From: a bacterium
Lineage (GTDB): Bacteria > Actinomycetota > Acidimicrobiia > Acidimicrobiales > Ilumatobacteraceae
Reading direction: 5' to 3'
NCBI GenBank assembly: GCA_029977615.1
Contig: JAPOKO010000001.1
Location: forward strand, 1-64,000
DNA length: 64,000 nucleotides
Numbering within the stretch: position 1 is the first letter of the stretch; every line of letters starts with the position of its first letter. Under the pieces are notes generated by a model. The model was not told where the DNA came from. It worked only from the letters and a program-made list of their open reading frames with translations, and ran no database searches. Positions 35,160 through 43,544 of the stretch are shown here, in pieces. The position numbers and the translations under genes were made by a program.

Positions 35160-36473
35160 ATGTCTAAGCGCATTGATATCGAATTGACCAGTAACCGTGG
35201 AGATGGAACGTGGACGTGGCGCGCAGCTGGCGCCAAGACCCCTAAGGGAACACTCAATGGTTCAATTCTCGATGCCGGCGCAAAGATTGGCGACACCATA
35301 AAAGTTGAAGCTGAATTCGATCTTGATGGCGTAGAAATTCTTGCGCTGGTAAAAACAAAAGAAAAAGCAGTTCGTGGAAACTTGTTGCAAATTATTGGTT
35401 CCGAAAAAGAATTTCAACCAGTAACGCAAAAGTTTGCAGATAAGAGCAAAGACCGTAAGCCCAAGCGCGATGGCGATCGTAAGCCACGTCGTGATGGTGA
35501 TAAGCGACCACCACGCGTTGGTGCTGAAGGTGAAAAGTCTGGAGATCGTCGTCCGCGTCGTCCTTCTTTCACTGCCCCGCCAGAATTGCCAAAGCGCCCA
35601 GCCGCGAAGCGTTTGAAGCCAAAGCGCGTTCATCGCGCTGCAGTACTTGACACCCTTCCAGTTGAGCAACGCGGAGTTGCAGAACGCGCACTGACTGGCG
35701 GAATCAAGGCTGTTCGCGATGCGGTGAAGGAACAGAACGAGCAATTGAAGAAGGAAGGAAAGCCACTCGTACCTGCCGATGGACTTATTTCAATGGCACA
35801 AGAGCTGCTTCCGAAGTTGCGCGTCGCAGAATGGCTAGACAAGGCCGAAGCCGCTAAAGCCGATATTGAATTGCTTGACTTGCGCGATCTTCGTCAAGTT
35901 GTCGTTGGCGCAGATGACCCCATGGTCGTGCGCGACGAAACGACACGTGCGCTTGCAACTGAACTGAAGGCAGCGTTGAAGACACGTCAGGAGATCGAAC
36001 AAACACGTTGGCTCGAAGACATCAAGTCGGCACTTGCTGTTTCGCGTGTTATTCGAGCATTGAAAATATCCAGCGAGCCACCAAAGGCTGGTCAACCATT
36101 CCCTGCAGATCTTGGTGCGCAATTAGCAGCCGCGGCTTCGGCATCATTGGCCTCAGAAACTGCTCCTGATCGATTTAGTGCAGTGCTTGAAGCAATCGCA
36201 TTCTCTCCAGTGCGTGGTCAGGTAAAACTCGCAGCAGCTCCACCAGCTACAAATGAAGCAGTGTTGGCAACAGTGAAGCGTGTTGCTCCACTCGTTCCGC
36301 AGGTCGCATCAATCTTCGGAATCACCGTTGCACCAGGTGCACATAGCCCTCGCCCACTGCGCCCAACACGTCCAGTGCGTCCAAAGGCTAAGCCTGCACC
36401 TGCAAAGGGTCCACAGGCAACGACGACTGCTGCAGCCCCTGAAGCGCCAGCAGCACCTTCAACTTCCGAATAG
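35160..36473 (+). CDS. Uncharacterised protein with basic disordered linker
   Basis: A 437-residue protein of unknown function in three parts. Residues 1-75 are beta-rich (WTWRAAGAKTPKGTL, GDTIKVEAEFDLDGVEIL) and look like a small OB or cold-shock-like barrel. Residues 92-165 are a Lys/Arg/Pro/Gly/Asp-rich linker with imperfect repeats such as DRKPKRDG and DRKPRRDG. Residues 165-400 are helical with many Ala and Leu, and the tail is Pro/Ala-rich. The composition suggests RNA or ribosome binding, but this is inference. It has its own -10 box. Confidence 0.75.
   Translation: MSKRIDIELTSNRGDGTWTWRAAGAKTPKGTLNGSILDAGAKIGDTIKVEAEFDLDGVEILALVKTKEKAVRGNLLQIIGSEKEFQPVTQKFADKSKDRKPKRDGDRKPRRDGDKRPPRVGAEGEKSGDRRPRRPSFTAPPELPKRPAAKRLKPKRVHRAAVLDTLPVEQRGVAERALTGGIKAVRDAVKEQNEQLKKEGKPLVPADGLISMAQELLPKLRVAEWLDKAEAAKADIELLDLRDLRQVVVGADDPMVVRDETTRALATELKAALKTRQEIEQTRWLEDIKSALAVSRVIRALKISSEPPKAGQPFPADLGAQLAAAASASLASETAPDRFSAVLEAIAFSPVRGQVKLAAAPPATNEAVLATVKRVAPLVPQVASIFGITVAPGAHSPRPLRPTRPVRPKAKPAPAKGPQATTTAAAPEAPAAPSTSE
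35452..35517 (+). repeat. Imperfect coding repeats in basic linker
   Basis: Three or so degenerate units encode D-R-K-P-(K/R)-R-D-G and variants inside the gene at 35160-36473. They produce a highly basic, low-complexity linker. Confidence 0.5.
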
Positions 36474-36487
36474 GACGCTTGCCGACA

Positions 36488-36493
36488 TAGTCT
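36488..36493 (+). promoter_or_regulatory. -10 TAGTCT of enoyl-CoA hydratase gene
   Basis: TAGTCT lies 6 nt before ATG 36500 in the 26-bp gap after the preceding gene. Confidence 0.55.
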
Positions 36494-36499
36494 TGAACT

Positions 36500-37282
36500 A
36501 TGTCTGATGTCGTAACTTTCGAAAAGCAAGGTCAAATCGGTTTCATCACGTTGAACCGTCCCGAAGCACGTAACGCAGTTAATGGCGCCGTTGCACAGGC
36601 GTTTGAAGCAGCACTCGATCAGCTAGAAAACGATCCTGAAGTTTGGGTAGGAATCCTTCGCGCCAATACAGAGGGTCAAGAGCGCCCAGTGTTCTGTGCT
36701 GGTGCAGACTTGAAGGCCCTCAACTCGGGAGAGAACAATCTCTTCACTGAGCGCGGTGGCTTTGCTGGATTTGTGTACCGCGATCGTAAGAAGCCAATCA
36801 TTGTTGCGGTTGACGGTTTGGCGACTGCTGGTGGATGTGAGATCGTGCTTGCCGCAGACATGGTGATTGCAACTACTCGGTCAGCATTTGGTCTTGCTGA
36901 AGTGAAGCGCAATCTCATTGCAGGTGCAGGTGGTTTGTTCCGGTTGCCACGTGCAATCGGTCAGAACGTGGCAATGGAAGTGATCCTCACCGGCGATCCA
37001 CTGTCGGCACAGCGTGCATATGAGTTGGGCTTGGTGAATCGATTGGTAGAACCTGGTAAAGCAGTTGAGACGGCAATTGAACTCGCAAACAAGATTGCGT
37101 TATCCGCTCCCCTTGCTGTTTGGGCTTCGCGCAAAATTGTTTTGGCATCGGCTTATGAGTCTGATGCCAAACTCATCGAAATGACGAACGCCGAATTCGG
37201 TGCTGTGCTGAAGTCGGAAGACACCAAAGAAGGCCTCACAGCATTTATTGAAAAGCGACCACCTCAGTGGAGGGGCCGCTAG
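36500..37282 (+). CDS. Enoyl-CoA hydratase/isomerase (crotonase family)
   Basis: A 260-residue crotonase. IGFITLNRPEARNAVNGAV (about 13-31), FCAGADLKAL near 68 (oxyanion hole), GLATAGGCEIVLAADMVIA near 105 and FGLAEVKRNLIAGAGGLFRL near 131 are conserved. The catalytic glutamates of true hydratases are not both evident (GGCEI, EVKRNL), so substrate and reaction are open. It probably serves fatty-acid or amino-acid catabolism like the acyl-CoA dehydrogenase at 20175. Its stop shares CTAG with the GNAT gene. Confidence 0.88.
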   Translation: MSDVVTFEKQGQIGFITLNRPEARNAVNGAVAQAFEAALDQLENDPEVWVGILRANTEGQERPVFCAGADLKALNSGENNLFTERGGFAGFVYRDRKKPIIVAVDGLATAGGCEIVLAADMVIATTRSAFGLAEVKRNLIAGAGGLFRLPRAIGQNVAMEVILTGDPLSAQRAYELGLVNRLVEPGKAVETAIELANKIALSAPLAVWASRKIVLASAYESDAKLIEMTNAEFGAVLKSEDTKEGLTAFIEKRPPQWRGR

Positions 37283-37731
37283 AGATCGCTGGATGCAATA
37301 AGCAGTCGGGCCTTCATGCCCGCGCGCTCGAATAAGTTCTTCGTCAGTCGATCCCCTGGCAGGGCATATGCGTCTATTCGCGCGCACCCATGAGTTTTCG
37401 CGCGTGTGCGCAACTCGTCGATTAACAATGCTCCAGCGCCCAACTCTCGCGCAGTTTCGCTCACATAGACCCTTCGGATCATGGCAACGGAATCGGACAT
37501 CTGCATATCGGCATAACCGCAAACTACGCCAGAAGATTCGATGACCAAAACTTGTCGACGAGAATCGCCTAGAACGCTGTCAAAATCGGCACCAATGAAT
37601 GGAACCTCTTCAAAAAGCTGAGAATATCCTCGAAAACTTTCGGATTCATAAACACACTGCTGTTCTAAAGTCGAGACCGCAGACGCATCTTTCTCAATTG
37701 CGATGCGAACGGTAAACAGACTGGAACTCAC
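37279..37731 (-). CDS. GNAT-family N-acetyltransferase
   Basis: A 150-residue GNAT protein. Motif A is MIRRVYVSETARELGAGALL (about 84-103), with the pyrophosphate-binding R/Q-x2-G-x-G/A loop partly altered to ARELGAGA. VCGYADMQM precedes it and NLFERAGMKAR ends the fold. Substrate is unknown. The GTG start overlaps the stop of the upstream gene (GTGA), so it is third in the DUF4193 unit. Confidence 0.82.
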   Translation of the reverse strand: MSSSLFTVRIAIEKDASAVSTLEQQCVYESESFRGYSQLFEEVPFIGADFDSVLGDSRRQVLVIESSGVVCGYADMQMSDSVAMIRRVYVSETARELGAGALLIDELRTRAKTHGCARIDAYALPGDRLTKNLFERAGMKARLLIASSDL

Positions 37732-38123
37732 TGCACGGCGAATCTAGATTGCGCTGCAGACATCACTAGCGCTCGATTGCGATGCGTGCACTCGTACTCA
37801 TGTATGTTGCGGGCCTCAGTTTCGCTGACTGATTGCAGAAGCTCAACTATCTGTGTTCCCGTAAGCAAGTCGTAACCCTCACAGGGTTCAGCCACGCGAG
37901 GAGCCGAAGTCACAGAAACGGGTGACGTTACATTCACCAATTCATTTTCCTCTGGGCGGACGCGTGGCTCAGAAACTGGATACACCGAGTTTCGAGCTTT
38001 TGATACGAGACCCCAAAGAATTCCCGGAAGCTTCTGGGTACCGACCTTCACAGTGAACTCACCAATCATTCGTGCATTACGCACGTCTTGTTTGATGCGA
38101 TTTGTTATTTGAAAAGAGGGCAT
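37728..38123 (-). CDS. Uncharacterised protein with C-terminal helical hairpin
   Basis: A 131-residue protein. The N-terminus (IKQDVRNARMIGEFTVKVG) is amphipathic, the middle is a Pro/Val-rich linker, and the C-terminus holds YDLLTGTQIVELLQSVSETE with YECTHRNRALV, a helical hairpin found at the end of several actinobacterial proteins. Function unknown; membrane or DNA association is possible. ATG 38123 overlaps the DUF4193 gene by 19 nt; ATG 38069 is an alternative start. It is coupled to the GNAT gene downstream. Confidence 0.65.
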   Translation of the reverse strand: MPSFQITNRIKQDVRNARMIGEFTVKVGTQKLPGILWGLVSKARNSVYPVSEPRVRPEENELVNVTSPVSVTSAPRVAEPCEGYDLLTGTQIVELLQSVSETEARNIHEYECTHRNRALVMSAAQSRFAVQ

Positions 38124-38575
38124 GCATCGTCCTCGACAGGACAACCAGGAGCACTATTGCGGACCAAAAGGAAACATTGAGAACACTGATTCTCGTCAGG
38201 GCGACGAGGCTGTAAGCGCTCCATGCCATCAGTCTTGTCGTCGACAACAGCATCTTCTTCGTCGTCTTCAGGTGGAGAATCGTCTGCCGCAGTCAACTTC
38301 TCACGCAGAATGGCATCAAGATCTGCTTCGACATCATCTTCTGTACGCAAGTCATCGTCATCGTCATCGTCATCTGCGACCTTCTTGGACACCGATTCGA
38401 CAGGAATCTCATCCGGGTCATCAATAATGTCGGCGCCTTCTTCAACAACGAATCCGTCGTCATCGAGTCCGTCTATCTCTAACGCGTCTACATCGAGTTC
38501 GTCACCATCTAATTCGGGTGCCGAAAGTATTTCGCTATCTAGATCATCTGGGCCAATGACATCATCATCTGACAT
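38105..38575 (-). CDS. DUF4193 acidic protein with C-terminal zinc-like site
   Basis: A 156-residue protein. Residues 1-105 are extremely acidic (runs of Asp and Glu), and the C-terminus carries NQCSQCFLLVRNSAPGCPVE followed by DDACPLF, the C-x2-C...C...C pattern of DUF4193. The family is typical of Actinomycetota and has no assigned function. A Shine-Dalgarno site (GAAAGGAA) precedes ATG 38575, so this gene has a leader. It heads a small operon with the hairpin protein and GNAT. Confidence 0.87.
   Translation of the reverse strand: MSDDDVIGPDDLDSEILSAPELDGDELDVDALEIDGLDDDGFVVEEGADIIDDPDEIPVESVSKKVADDDDDDDDLRTEDDVEADLDAILREKLTAADDSPPEDDEEDAVVDDKTDGMERLQPRRPDENQCSQCFLLVRNSAPGCPVEDDACPLFK
38351..38374 (-). 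repeat. Hexanucleotide coding repeat (GATGAC)4
   Basis: Four perfect copies of GTCATC on the plus strand encode eight consecutive aspartates of the DUF4193 protein. It is a possible slippage site, but it always keeps frame. Confidence 0.75.
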
Positions 38576-38627
38576 TATTTATTCCTTTCAACTGCGAACG
38601 GCGAGAGAGTACTCCATAAAGGGGTCA

Positions 38628-38656
38628 AATATGCGAATTTCGCCAGTTTGTCCCAA
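38628..38656 (-). promoter_or_regulatory. Candidate promoter of the DUF4193 operon
   Basis: On the minus strand TTGGGA (38656-38651) and CATATT (38633-38628) are spaced by 17 nt. They are followed by a leader of about 45 nt with a Shine-Dalgarno site. Confidence 0.4.
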
Positions 38657-38657
38657 A

Positions 38658-40256
38658 TCATGAATTACGGCGGTTCTCGGCCTTTCGCTCTGAATCGAGA
38701 CGTTCAAGCGCAGGTGCTTCAAAAGTCATATGGGTCATGGCATCAGCAACGGCCCGGTGGCCAGCTTTTTCAGCTATCAATCGGTGCATTTCAATGACTA
38801 CACGTCGATATGCGGGGTGTCCCTGTGGCGCTGAACGCAATTCCAGCAAATGAATAGCCTCGCGAGCATTGAACTGCATGCTGTAGCGCAGGCGGTACGC
38901 CATGGAAATGGCATATGCGGCCTGCTCCGGATAGTCCGGACGAAGGGCCTCAAACAGCGTCGCAGAGCGTGTCATGGATTCTTCAAACTCATCGGCGACG
39001 CCAGCCTCGGCAACCAGTTCGGGCATGACATACCCATGTTCTGGCGACAGTCTCTGCCATTCAATGGTGAGCAATCGATGTCGCTGCAGATCTCTAAATG
39101 CTCCGTAGTCGCCTAACACATCAAAGCGATAATCAATTCTTTCAAATGCACGTCCTGGTTTGTGCCGACGGTTTTCGCGCTTCCCAACGTAAGCGGCAAT
39201 GAGGCGAATCTTGTCGTCATGACTCAATTGTGAAACCCTATTGAGCAATTGTGACTCCGGCAGATGTGAATGTGCATAGCAAATCGCGGCAAGCAACTTG
39301 TTCTCACCATCTGGATCAAAGTCAATCAATTCAACTTCATTGACAGGGTCTGGCTCAAGTGCACCAAACATATCGTCAACGAGAAATGCAGTTTGGTCAG
39401 AATTGGTGGCGAGGTAACTACTCCACTTCCCACCGCGCTCTGGCAAATCAACGCGACGCAAGAAACTTGGAATCACTTTGCGTAATTCGGTGAGCATCAT
39501 GTCGGCGTATTGTCGTGATTCTGGTAATGCGTGTGCACGCATACGTAACAACATTGATTCATATGCCTGTCCTGTGCCGAATATGCCAACATTTGACAGT
39601 GCACTGGCTGGAAGAATTCCTCGAACAGCGTCTAGACCTTTTGCGCGAGTTGCTTGCCGGTAGACAAAGTCAGAGTCGTTTATACCGCGTGGGATTGATT
39701 TACGCACATGTTCGGTAACCGTTTGTACTAACGAACTGTAACTATCAAACATTCGATCCATGTCGCCCACGTACCGAGTGCCGTATGGACCACTCAAAAT
39801 TTCTGGATCGCGGTAATAGCGATACCGACCACCGAGTCGAGCGTCGTAATTGATGTATCTCGTACTTTGCTCGAGATAACTCATCAACCTGCCCCACTCA
39901 AGAATCTTCGTCAGCAAATTGGAAGCTTGTTCGCAGGCAAGATGCACGCCGCCCAACTGGGCTACGGAGTCATCACCATATTCGACGAATACCTTTTCGT
40001 AGAGGGCCTCGGCTTTGTCTATGCCGATGGTGGCATCAATACCAATATCGCCCGTCAGGTCTAAGTCGTTAACAAATTCATCAAGAAACAAACGTCGCAA
40101 ACTCTTTGGGCTGCGGCTGTAACGCGCGAACAAAGCGCCTTTGACCACTTCTGGAAGGTTGACAAGAGCAAAAACTGGAAGGTCAAGGTTGGTGAAATAC
40201 CTCTTGAGTATTTCCGCCTCATCATCTTGGAAAACCTCAGGAATGTAGACCGTCAC
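38658..40256 (-). CDS. ThyX-like double-domain protein
   Basis: A 532-residue protein with two ThyX-like (FAD-dependent thymidylate synthase family) halves. The N-terminal half contains RYSRSPKSLRRLFLDEF and SYLEQSTRYINYD near 135; the C-terminal half contains RDLQRHRLLTIEWQRLSPEH near 385. This resembles the ThyX motif R-H-R-x2-S-x-N-E-x-S-x-R, but neither copy matches it fully. It is about twice the usual ThyX length (220-260). Thymidylate synthesis is therefore uncertain. GTG 40256 has TAAGAT 8 nt upstream; TTG 40265 is the alternative. Confidence 0.72.
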   Translation of the reverse strand: MTVYIPEVFQDDEAEILKRYFTNLDLPVFALVNLPEVVKGALFARYSRSPKSLRRLFLDEFVNDLDLTGDIGIDATIGIDKAEALYEKVFVEYGDDSVAQLGGVHLACEQASNLLTKILEWGRLMSYLEQSTRYINYDARLGGRYRYYRDPEILSGPYGTRYVGDMDRMFDSYSSLVQTVTEHVRKSIPRGINDSDFVYRQATRAKGLDAVRGILPASALSNVGIFGTGQAYESMLLRMRAHALPESRQYADMMLTELRKVIPSFLRRVDLPERGGKWSSYLATNSDQTAFLVDDMFGALEPDPVNEVELIDFDPDGENKLLAAICYAHSHLPESQLLNRVSQLSHDDKIRLIAAYVGKRENRRHKPGRAFERIDYRFDVLGDYGAFRDLQRHRLLTIEWQRLSPEHGYVMPELVAEAGVADEFEESMTRSATLFEALRPDYPEQAAYAISMAYRLRYSMQFNAREAIHLLELRSAPQGHPAYRRVVIEMHRLIAEKAGHRAVADAMTHMTFEAPALERLDSERKAENRRNS

Positions 40257-40264
40257 GAGGGGCA

Positions 40265-40270
40265 ATCTTA
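40265..40270 (-). promoter_or_regulatory. -10 TAAGAT of ThyX-like gene
   Basis: TAAGAT lies 8 nt before GTG 40256. Confidence 0.4.
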
Positions 40271-40302
40271 GAAGTCTTGCAAGGTGTTATCGGGTATGCC
40301 TA

Positions 40303-40923
40303 TTACGCATATACCTGGGCACAATCGCTCTGCACCCGACAGGAAACCGCGGTCACCTTGCCCACATACTGGCCGTCAATGATGAGACGTTGCGCGTTTC
40401 CTTTCCAACGGAAAAAATCCCCTTGGCTGTAGGACAGTAAAGGATGCGGAAGGTGAGATCCGACCAAGGCCTTTTTCCACATCAATCTGCGTTGACTCCA
40501 ACGCATGGCTCCAGAGACTTCAAAAATGTCAAGTTTTCCGTCATTGAGATGAGCGCGTGGGGCTACTTCATGTTTCCTCCAATATCCACTATTGGTGATG
40601 ATAGATATTGCTCCACGAAAGTACCTACGAGCGATACTCATTGAACCAATGCACACGTCGTTGTGATCAACACCCGCAGTGTCGGTGTAGGTAACAACTA
40701 AGGCATCGATCACAACACGAAGACATTCATGATTGCGCGGACGATCATCAACACCGAGCACACGGGGAATATCTCCCGACTTCACAAATAATGCCTGCTC
40801 GTGAATCTGTTTCGCAGAATGATCACGAAGAAAAACACCAAGTTCCCGATCCGACGACAGAACCAAAGGCCGCTCCGGAATTCTCGAAATGGAGCCCCAC
40901 GGTGATCCAGGAGAAATCGGCAT
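40303..40923 (-). CDS. Orphan C-terminal domain of diacylglycerol/lipid kinase type
   Basis: A 206-residue protein. The C-terminal half has APRAHLNDGKLDIFEVSGAM near 130, then RLIIDGQYVGKV near 180, as in the C-terminal beta domain of YegS/DgkB lipid kinases. The N-terminal nucleotide-binding domain with GGDGT is absent; the first 60 residues (PISPGSPWGSISRIPERPLV) are different. It is probably not a kinase on its own. ATG 40923 lies 2 nt after the helY stop, so it belongs to the tatB-tatC-helY unit. Confidence 0.7.
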   Translation of the reverse strand: MPISPGSPWGSISRIPERPLVLSSDRELGVFLRDHSAKQIHEQALFVKSGDIPRVLGVDDRPRNHECLRVVIDALVVTYTDTAGVDHNDVCIGSMSIARRYFRGAISIITNSGYWRKHEVAPRAHLNDGKLDIFEVSGAMRWSQRRLMWKKALVGSHLPHPLLSYSQGDFFRWKGNAQRLIIDGQYVGKVTAVSCRVQSDCAQVYA

Positions 40924-40925
40924 AG

Positions 40926-43538
40926 CTACATTTTTCCTATCTGGCTAGATGCCGCAATAACGCCTGTAAAGAGCGACTTGGCAGCTTCCGCGCAAGTCGA
41001 CGTAGAAACTGATTGATCGTCGAGTGTGGTGAATTGCCGAAGGATATCGATGAGTTGCTTCATGGTTCGAACAAAATCACCTGCGGTTACATCGTCTTCG
41101 TCCAGGATGTCGAATAGTGATGTTCCATGTGACCAGTCAAAAGCGGTTGCCATGAACCCAGGGTCAGGGGCTCGATGCGGAAGCAAACCGGCGCGAATCT
41201 CGCTTGAAGTGATTCGCCTGCTGATATTTTCAACCTCGCCCCAACGCTTTTTCAATTCAGCATTCGGGAAATGTGGTTTGGCGCTTTCATCCCGTCGACG
41301 ATCTTCGAATACAAAAACTGATGCGAGGCTGGCAAGTTCATGCGAAGACAACCCAGAGAAAACGCCGGACGAAAGACATTCTGCAATGAGCAAATCTGAC
41401 TCGTGGAAGATCCGTCCAAGCATGACACCCTTTGATGTCAATGACCAGTCGTTTACGTATCCCCACTCCTCTAGCAACATTGTCAGGTCGTCAAACTTTT
41501 TGCTCACTGACTGTGCGGAATTAGATACTCGTTTCTCAAGCTGGCGGAGCTCTTTAGAAATCCTGTCTGCAGATTCGGCAGCATTCAACTTGAATTTCGC
41601 ATCTGGGTCACGCAAGAAAGGATGATCAGAGTTTGCACGCGAAACTTGCTTGCCACTCCGAGCAAGTACACGATCATTAATTTTAAACGTCGCAAGTTTT
41701 TGCGACGTCTCTTTAAGAAATCTTGAGTTTGTGGGCTGAAATGGCATCGGCAAATCGATGTGTCCAAGGGTGTAAATGATGTCAGTAACGTCACGCGAAG
41801 TGATGGTGCGAACCCCCCTGTTAATTGACAGCAACGATAATTTCCCACCGGTGCCACGACTGGCTGTGGAAATGACAACGAGACGGTCGCTCCCCTTTGC
41901 TTCGCCAATGAGCACAACATCGCCCGGTCGTAGCCGAGCGAATTGCGCTTCTATGTCGGGTATGGGTTTACTTGCTGAGTTGCCTTTGCGATAATTCTCA
42001 ATATCGCCATATTCACTATTTGATTGCTCGCGAAGTCGCTGTTCTTCTTTACCTCGTCGGGCAATGCGAGCTTGAATTTCAACTATTTCTCGACCTGATT
42101 GAAACTGTGCAAACGACAAATTCAGTAAGTGTCGCGCTTGCACGCGACTCGTCGTGCGAATCAAGTTGGCAGCCATGTTGTAGGTAGGGCGAAATGCAGA
42201 GTTGAGGACGAATGAGCGGCTTGACACGAGAGCGGCCACCTGTTCAAAGGTCACGAAAGGACTCCACAGCGTTAGGGCATGTCCTACGGTGTCAAGCCCG
42301 CGTCTGCCTGCGCGACCAGTGAGCTGGGAGAAATCTGATGGTTTAAGAATTTGGTGTGTTTCGCCGTTGTACTTTGTGATCTTGTCTAGAACTACCGCTC
42401 GTGCTGGCATGTTAATTCCGACAGCAAGAGTCTCTGTAGCAAAAACTACCTTTACGAGACCCTGCGCGAAGCACTCCTCCACAGCTTCCTTAAAACTGGG
42501 AACAAGGCCAGCGTGATGCACTCCAATACCTGCCTCCAGCTGTCTTAGGAAACGCGTGTAGTTCAGGGCAGCTAAATCATCATCGGTAAACGCCTCAACG
42601 TGACTTTCCAAGATGCTTGCAATGATCTCTCGTTCTTGCTTATTCGTGAATGAAATCCCTAACTTCAAACAGGAGTGAGCTGCCTCATCGCATTGATTTC
42701 GGCTGAAAATAAAATAAATCGCCGGAAGCAGATCGTCTTCCTGTAGTTGCATCAAAACATCCGGCCGATTCGGAGTGAAAAACCGACTTGGTGGGCCAGA
42801 TTGCCTGCCCCGTGATCCGTAAGGGTGTTGTTTCTTCGTTCGCGGTGCCGACATCGCCTCGATCTTGGCTACTTGCTCGTTTGGCTTTCCTCCAACGATG
42901 GTGTCAAAGATGCGCAATTGATTAGTCGTCTTGTCGCCAACAACATAATGATTAGTGAGTTCAACGGGTCGCTTGCTCTCAACAATTGGCTTCGTCGGAC
43001 CGCGCACGGTGGTTAACCATTCGCACAATTCATCTGCATTACTCACTGTTGCTGAAAGGCAAACCAATTGCACAGTTGGGTCAAGATGGATGATTACTTC
43101 TTCCCAAACAGGTCCGCGATAAGCATCTTGCAGGAAATGAACCTCATCTAAAACAACCACGCCAAGATTGTCAACATTTGACGACCGTGCATAGATCATG
43201 TTGCGCAGCACTTCTGTGGTCATTACTACGATCGGAGCTTGGGCATTAATGCTGTTATCACCCGTAAGCAATCCAACTTCATTGGAGCCATAAAGCCTGA
43301 CAAGCTCATGAAATTTTTGATTCGACAGTGCTTTAATCGGCGCAGTGTAAAAAGCGCGCTTTCCATGCTTCCTTGCCAAACCAATTGCATATTCGGCGAC
43401 CACGGTTTTTCCGGAACCGGTTGGTGCTGCAACTAAAACGCTTTCACCGGCATCTATGCAGTCAAAGGCTTGAGTATGGAAAGTGTCTAATTCGAATGTG
43501 TATGCACTCGTAAGGGATTTTCGATGAGGAGAATTCAC
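40926..43538 (-). CDS. helY: Ski2-like superfamily II helicase HelY
   Basis: An 870-residue DExH helicase. Motif I is AAPTGSGKTVVAEYAIGL (about 38-55), motif II is VVLDEVHFLQD near 127, motif III is SATVSN, and motif VI is QLTGRAGRRGLD near 408. The long C-terminal part matches the Ski2/Mtr4/HelY DSHCT region, including HRAPDPGFMATAFDWSHGTS near 797. It probably unwinds structured RNA. The tatA/B-tatC-helY order downstream of the proteasome cluster is conserved in actinobacteria. It starts at GTG 6 nt after tatC. Confidence 0.93.
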   Translation of the reverse strand: MNSPHRKSLTSAYTFELDTFHTQAFDCIDAGESVLVAAPTGSGKTVVAEYAIGLARKHGKRAFYTAPIKALSNQKFHELVRLYGSNEVGLLTGDNSINAQAPIVVMTTEVLRNMIYARSSNVDNLGVVVLDEVHFLQDAYRGPVWEEVIIHLDPTVQLVCLSATVSNADELCEWLTTVRGPTKPIVESKRPVELTNHYVVGDKTTNQLRIFDTIVGGKPNEQVAKIEAMSAPRTKKQHPYGSRGRQSGPPSRFFTPNRPDVLMQLQEDDLLPAIYFIFSRNQCDEAAHSCLKLGISFTNKQEREIIASILESHVEAFTDDDLAALNYTRFLRQLEAGIGVHHAGLVPSFKEAVEECFAQGLVKVVFATETLAVGINMPARAVVLDKITKYNGETHQILKPSDFSQLTGRAGRRGLDTVGHALTLWSPFVTFEQVAALVSSRSFVLNSAFRPTYNMAANLIRTTSRVQARHLLNLSFAQFQSGREIVEIQARIARRGKEEQRLREQSNSEYGDIENYRKGNSASKPIPDIEAQFARLRPGDVVLIGEAKGSDRLVVISTASRGTGGKLSLLSINRGVRTITSRDVTDIIYTLGHIDLPMPFQPTNSRFLKETSQKLATFKINDRVLARSGKQVSRANSDHPFLRDPDAKFKLNAAESADRISKELRQLEKRVSNSAQSVSKKFDDLTMLLEEWGYVNDWSLTSKGVMLGRIFHESDLLIAECLSSGVFSGLSSHELASLASVFVFEDRRRDESAKPHFPNAELKKRWGEVENISRRITSSEIRAGLLPHRAPDPGFMATAFDWSHGTSLFDILDEDDVTAGDFVRTMKQLIDILRQFTTLDDQSVSTSTCAEAAKSLFTGVIAASSQIGKM

Positions 43539-43544
43539 AGCGAA

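Noticed and set aside
38351-38374. GTCATC tandem repeat as a possible CRISPR or regulatory repeat
   Set aside because: Units are 6 nt without spacers and encode a poly-Asp run in DUF4193.
38223-38663. Plus-strand frame coding a Ser-rich protein
   Set aside because: It is the antisense image of the Asp/Glu-rich DUF4193 gene (GAT/GAC read backwards gives Ser/Val), with no start signal or homology.
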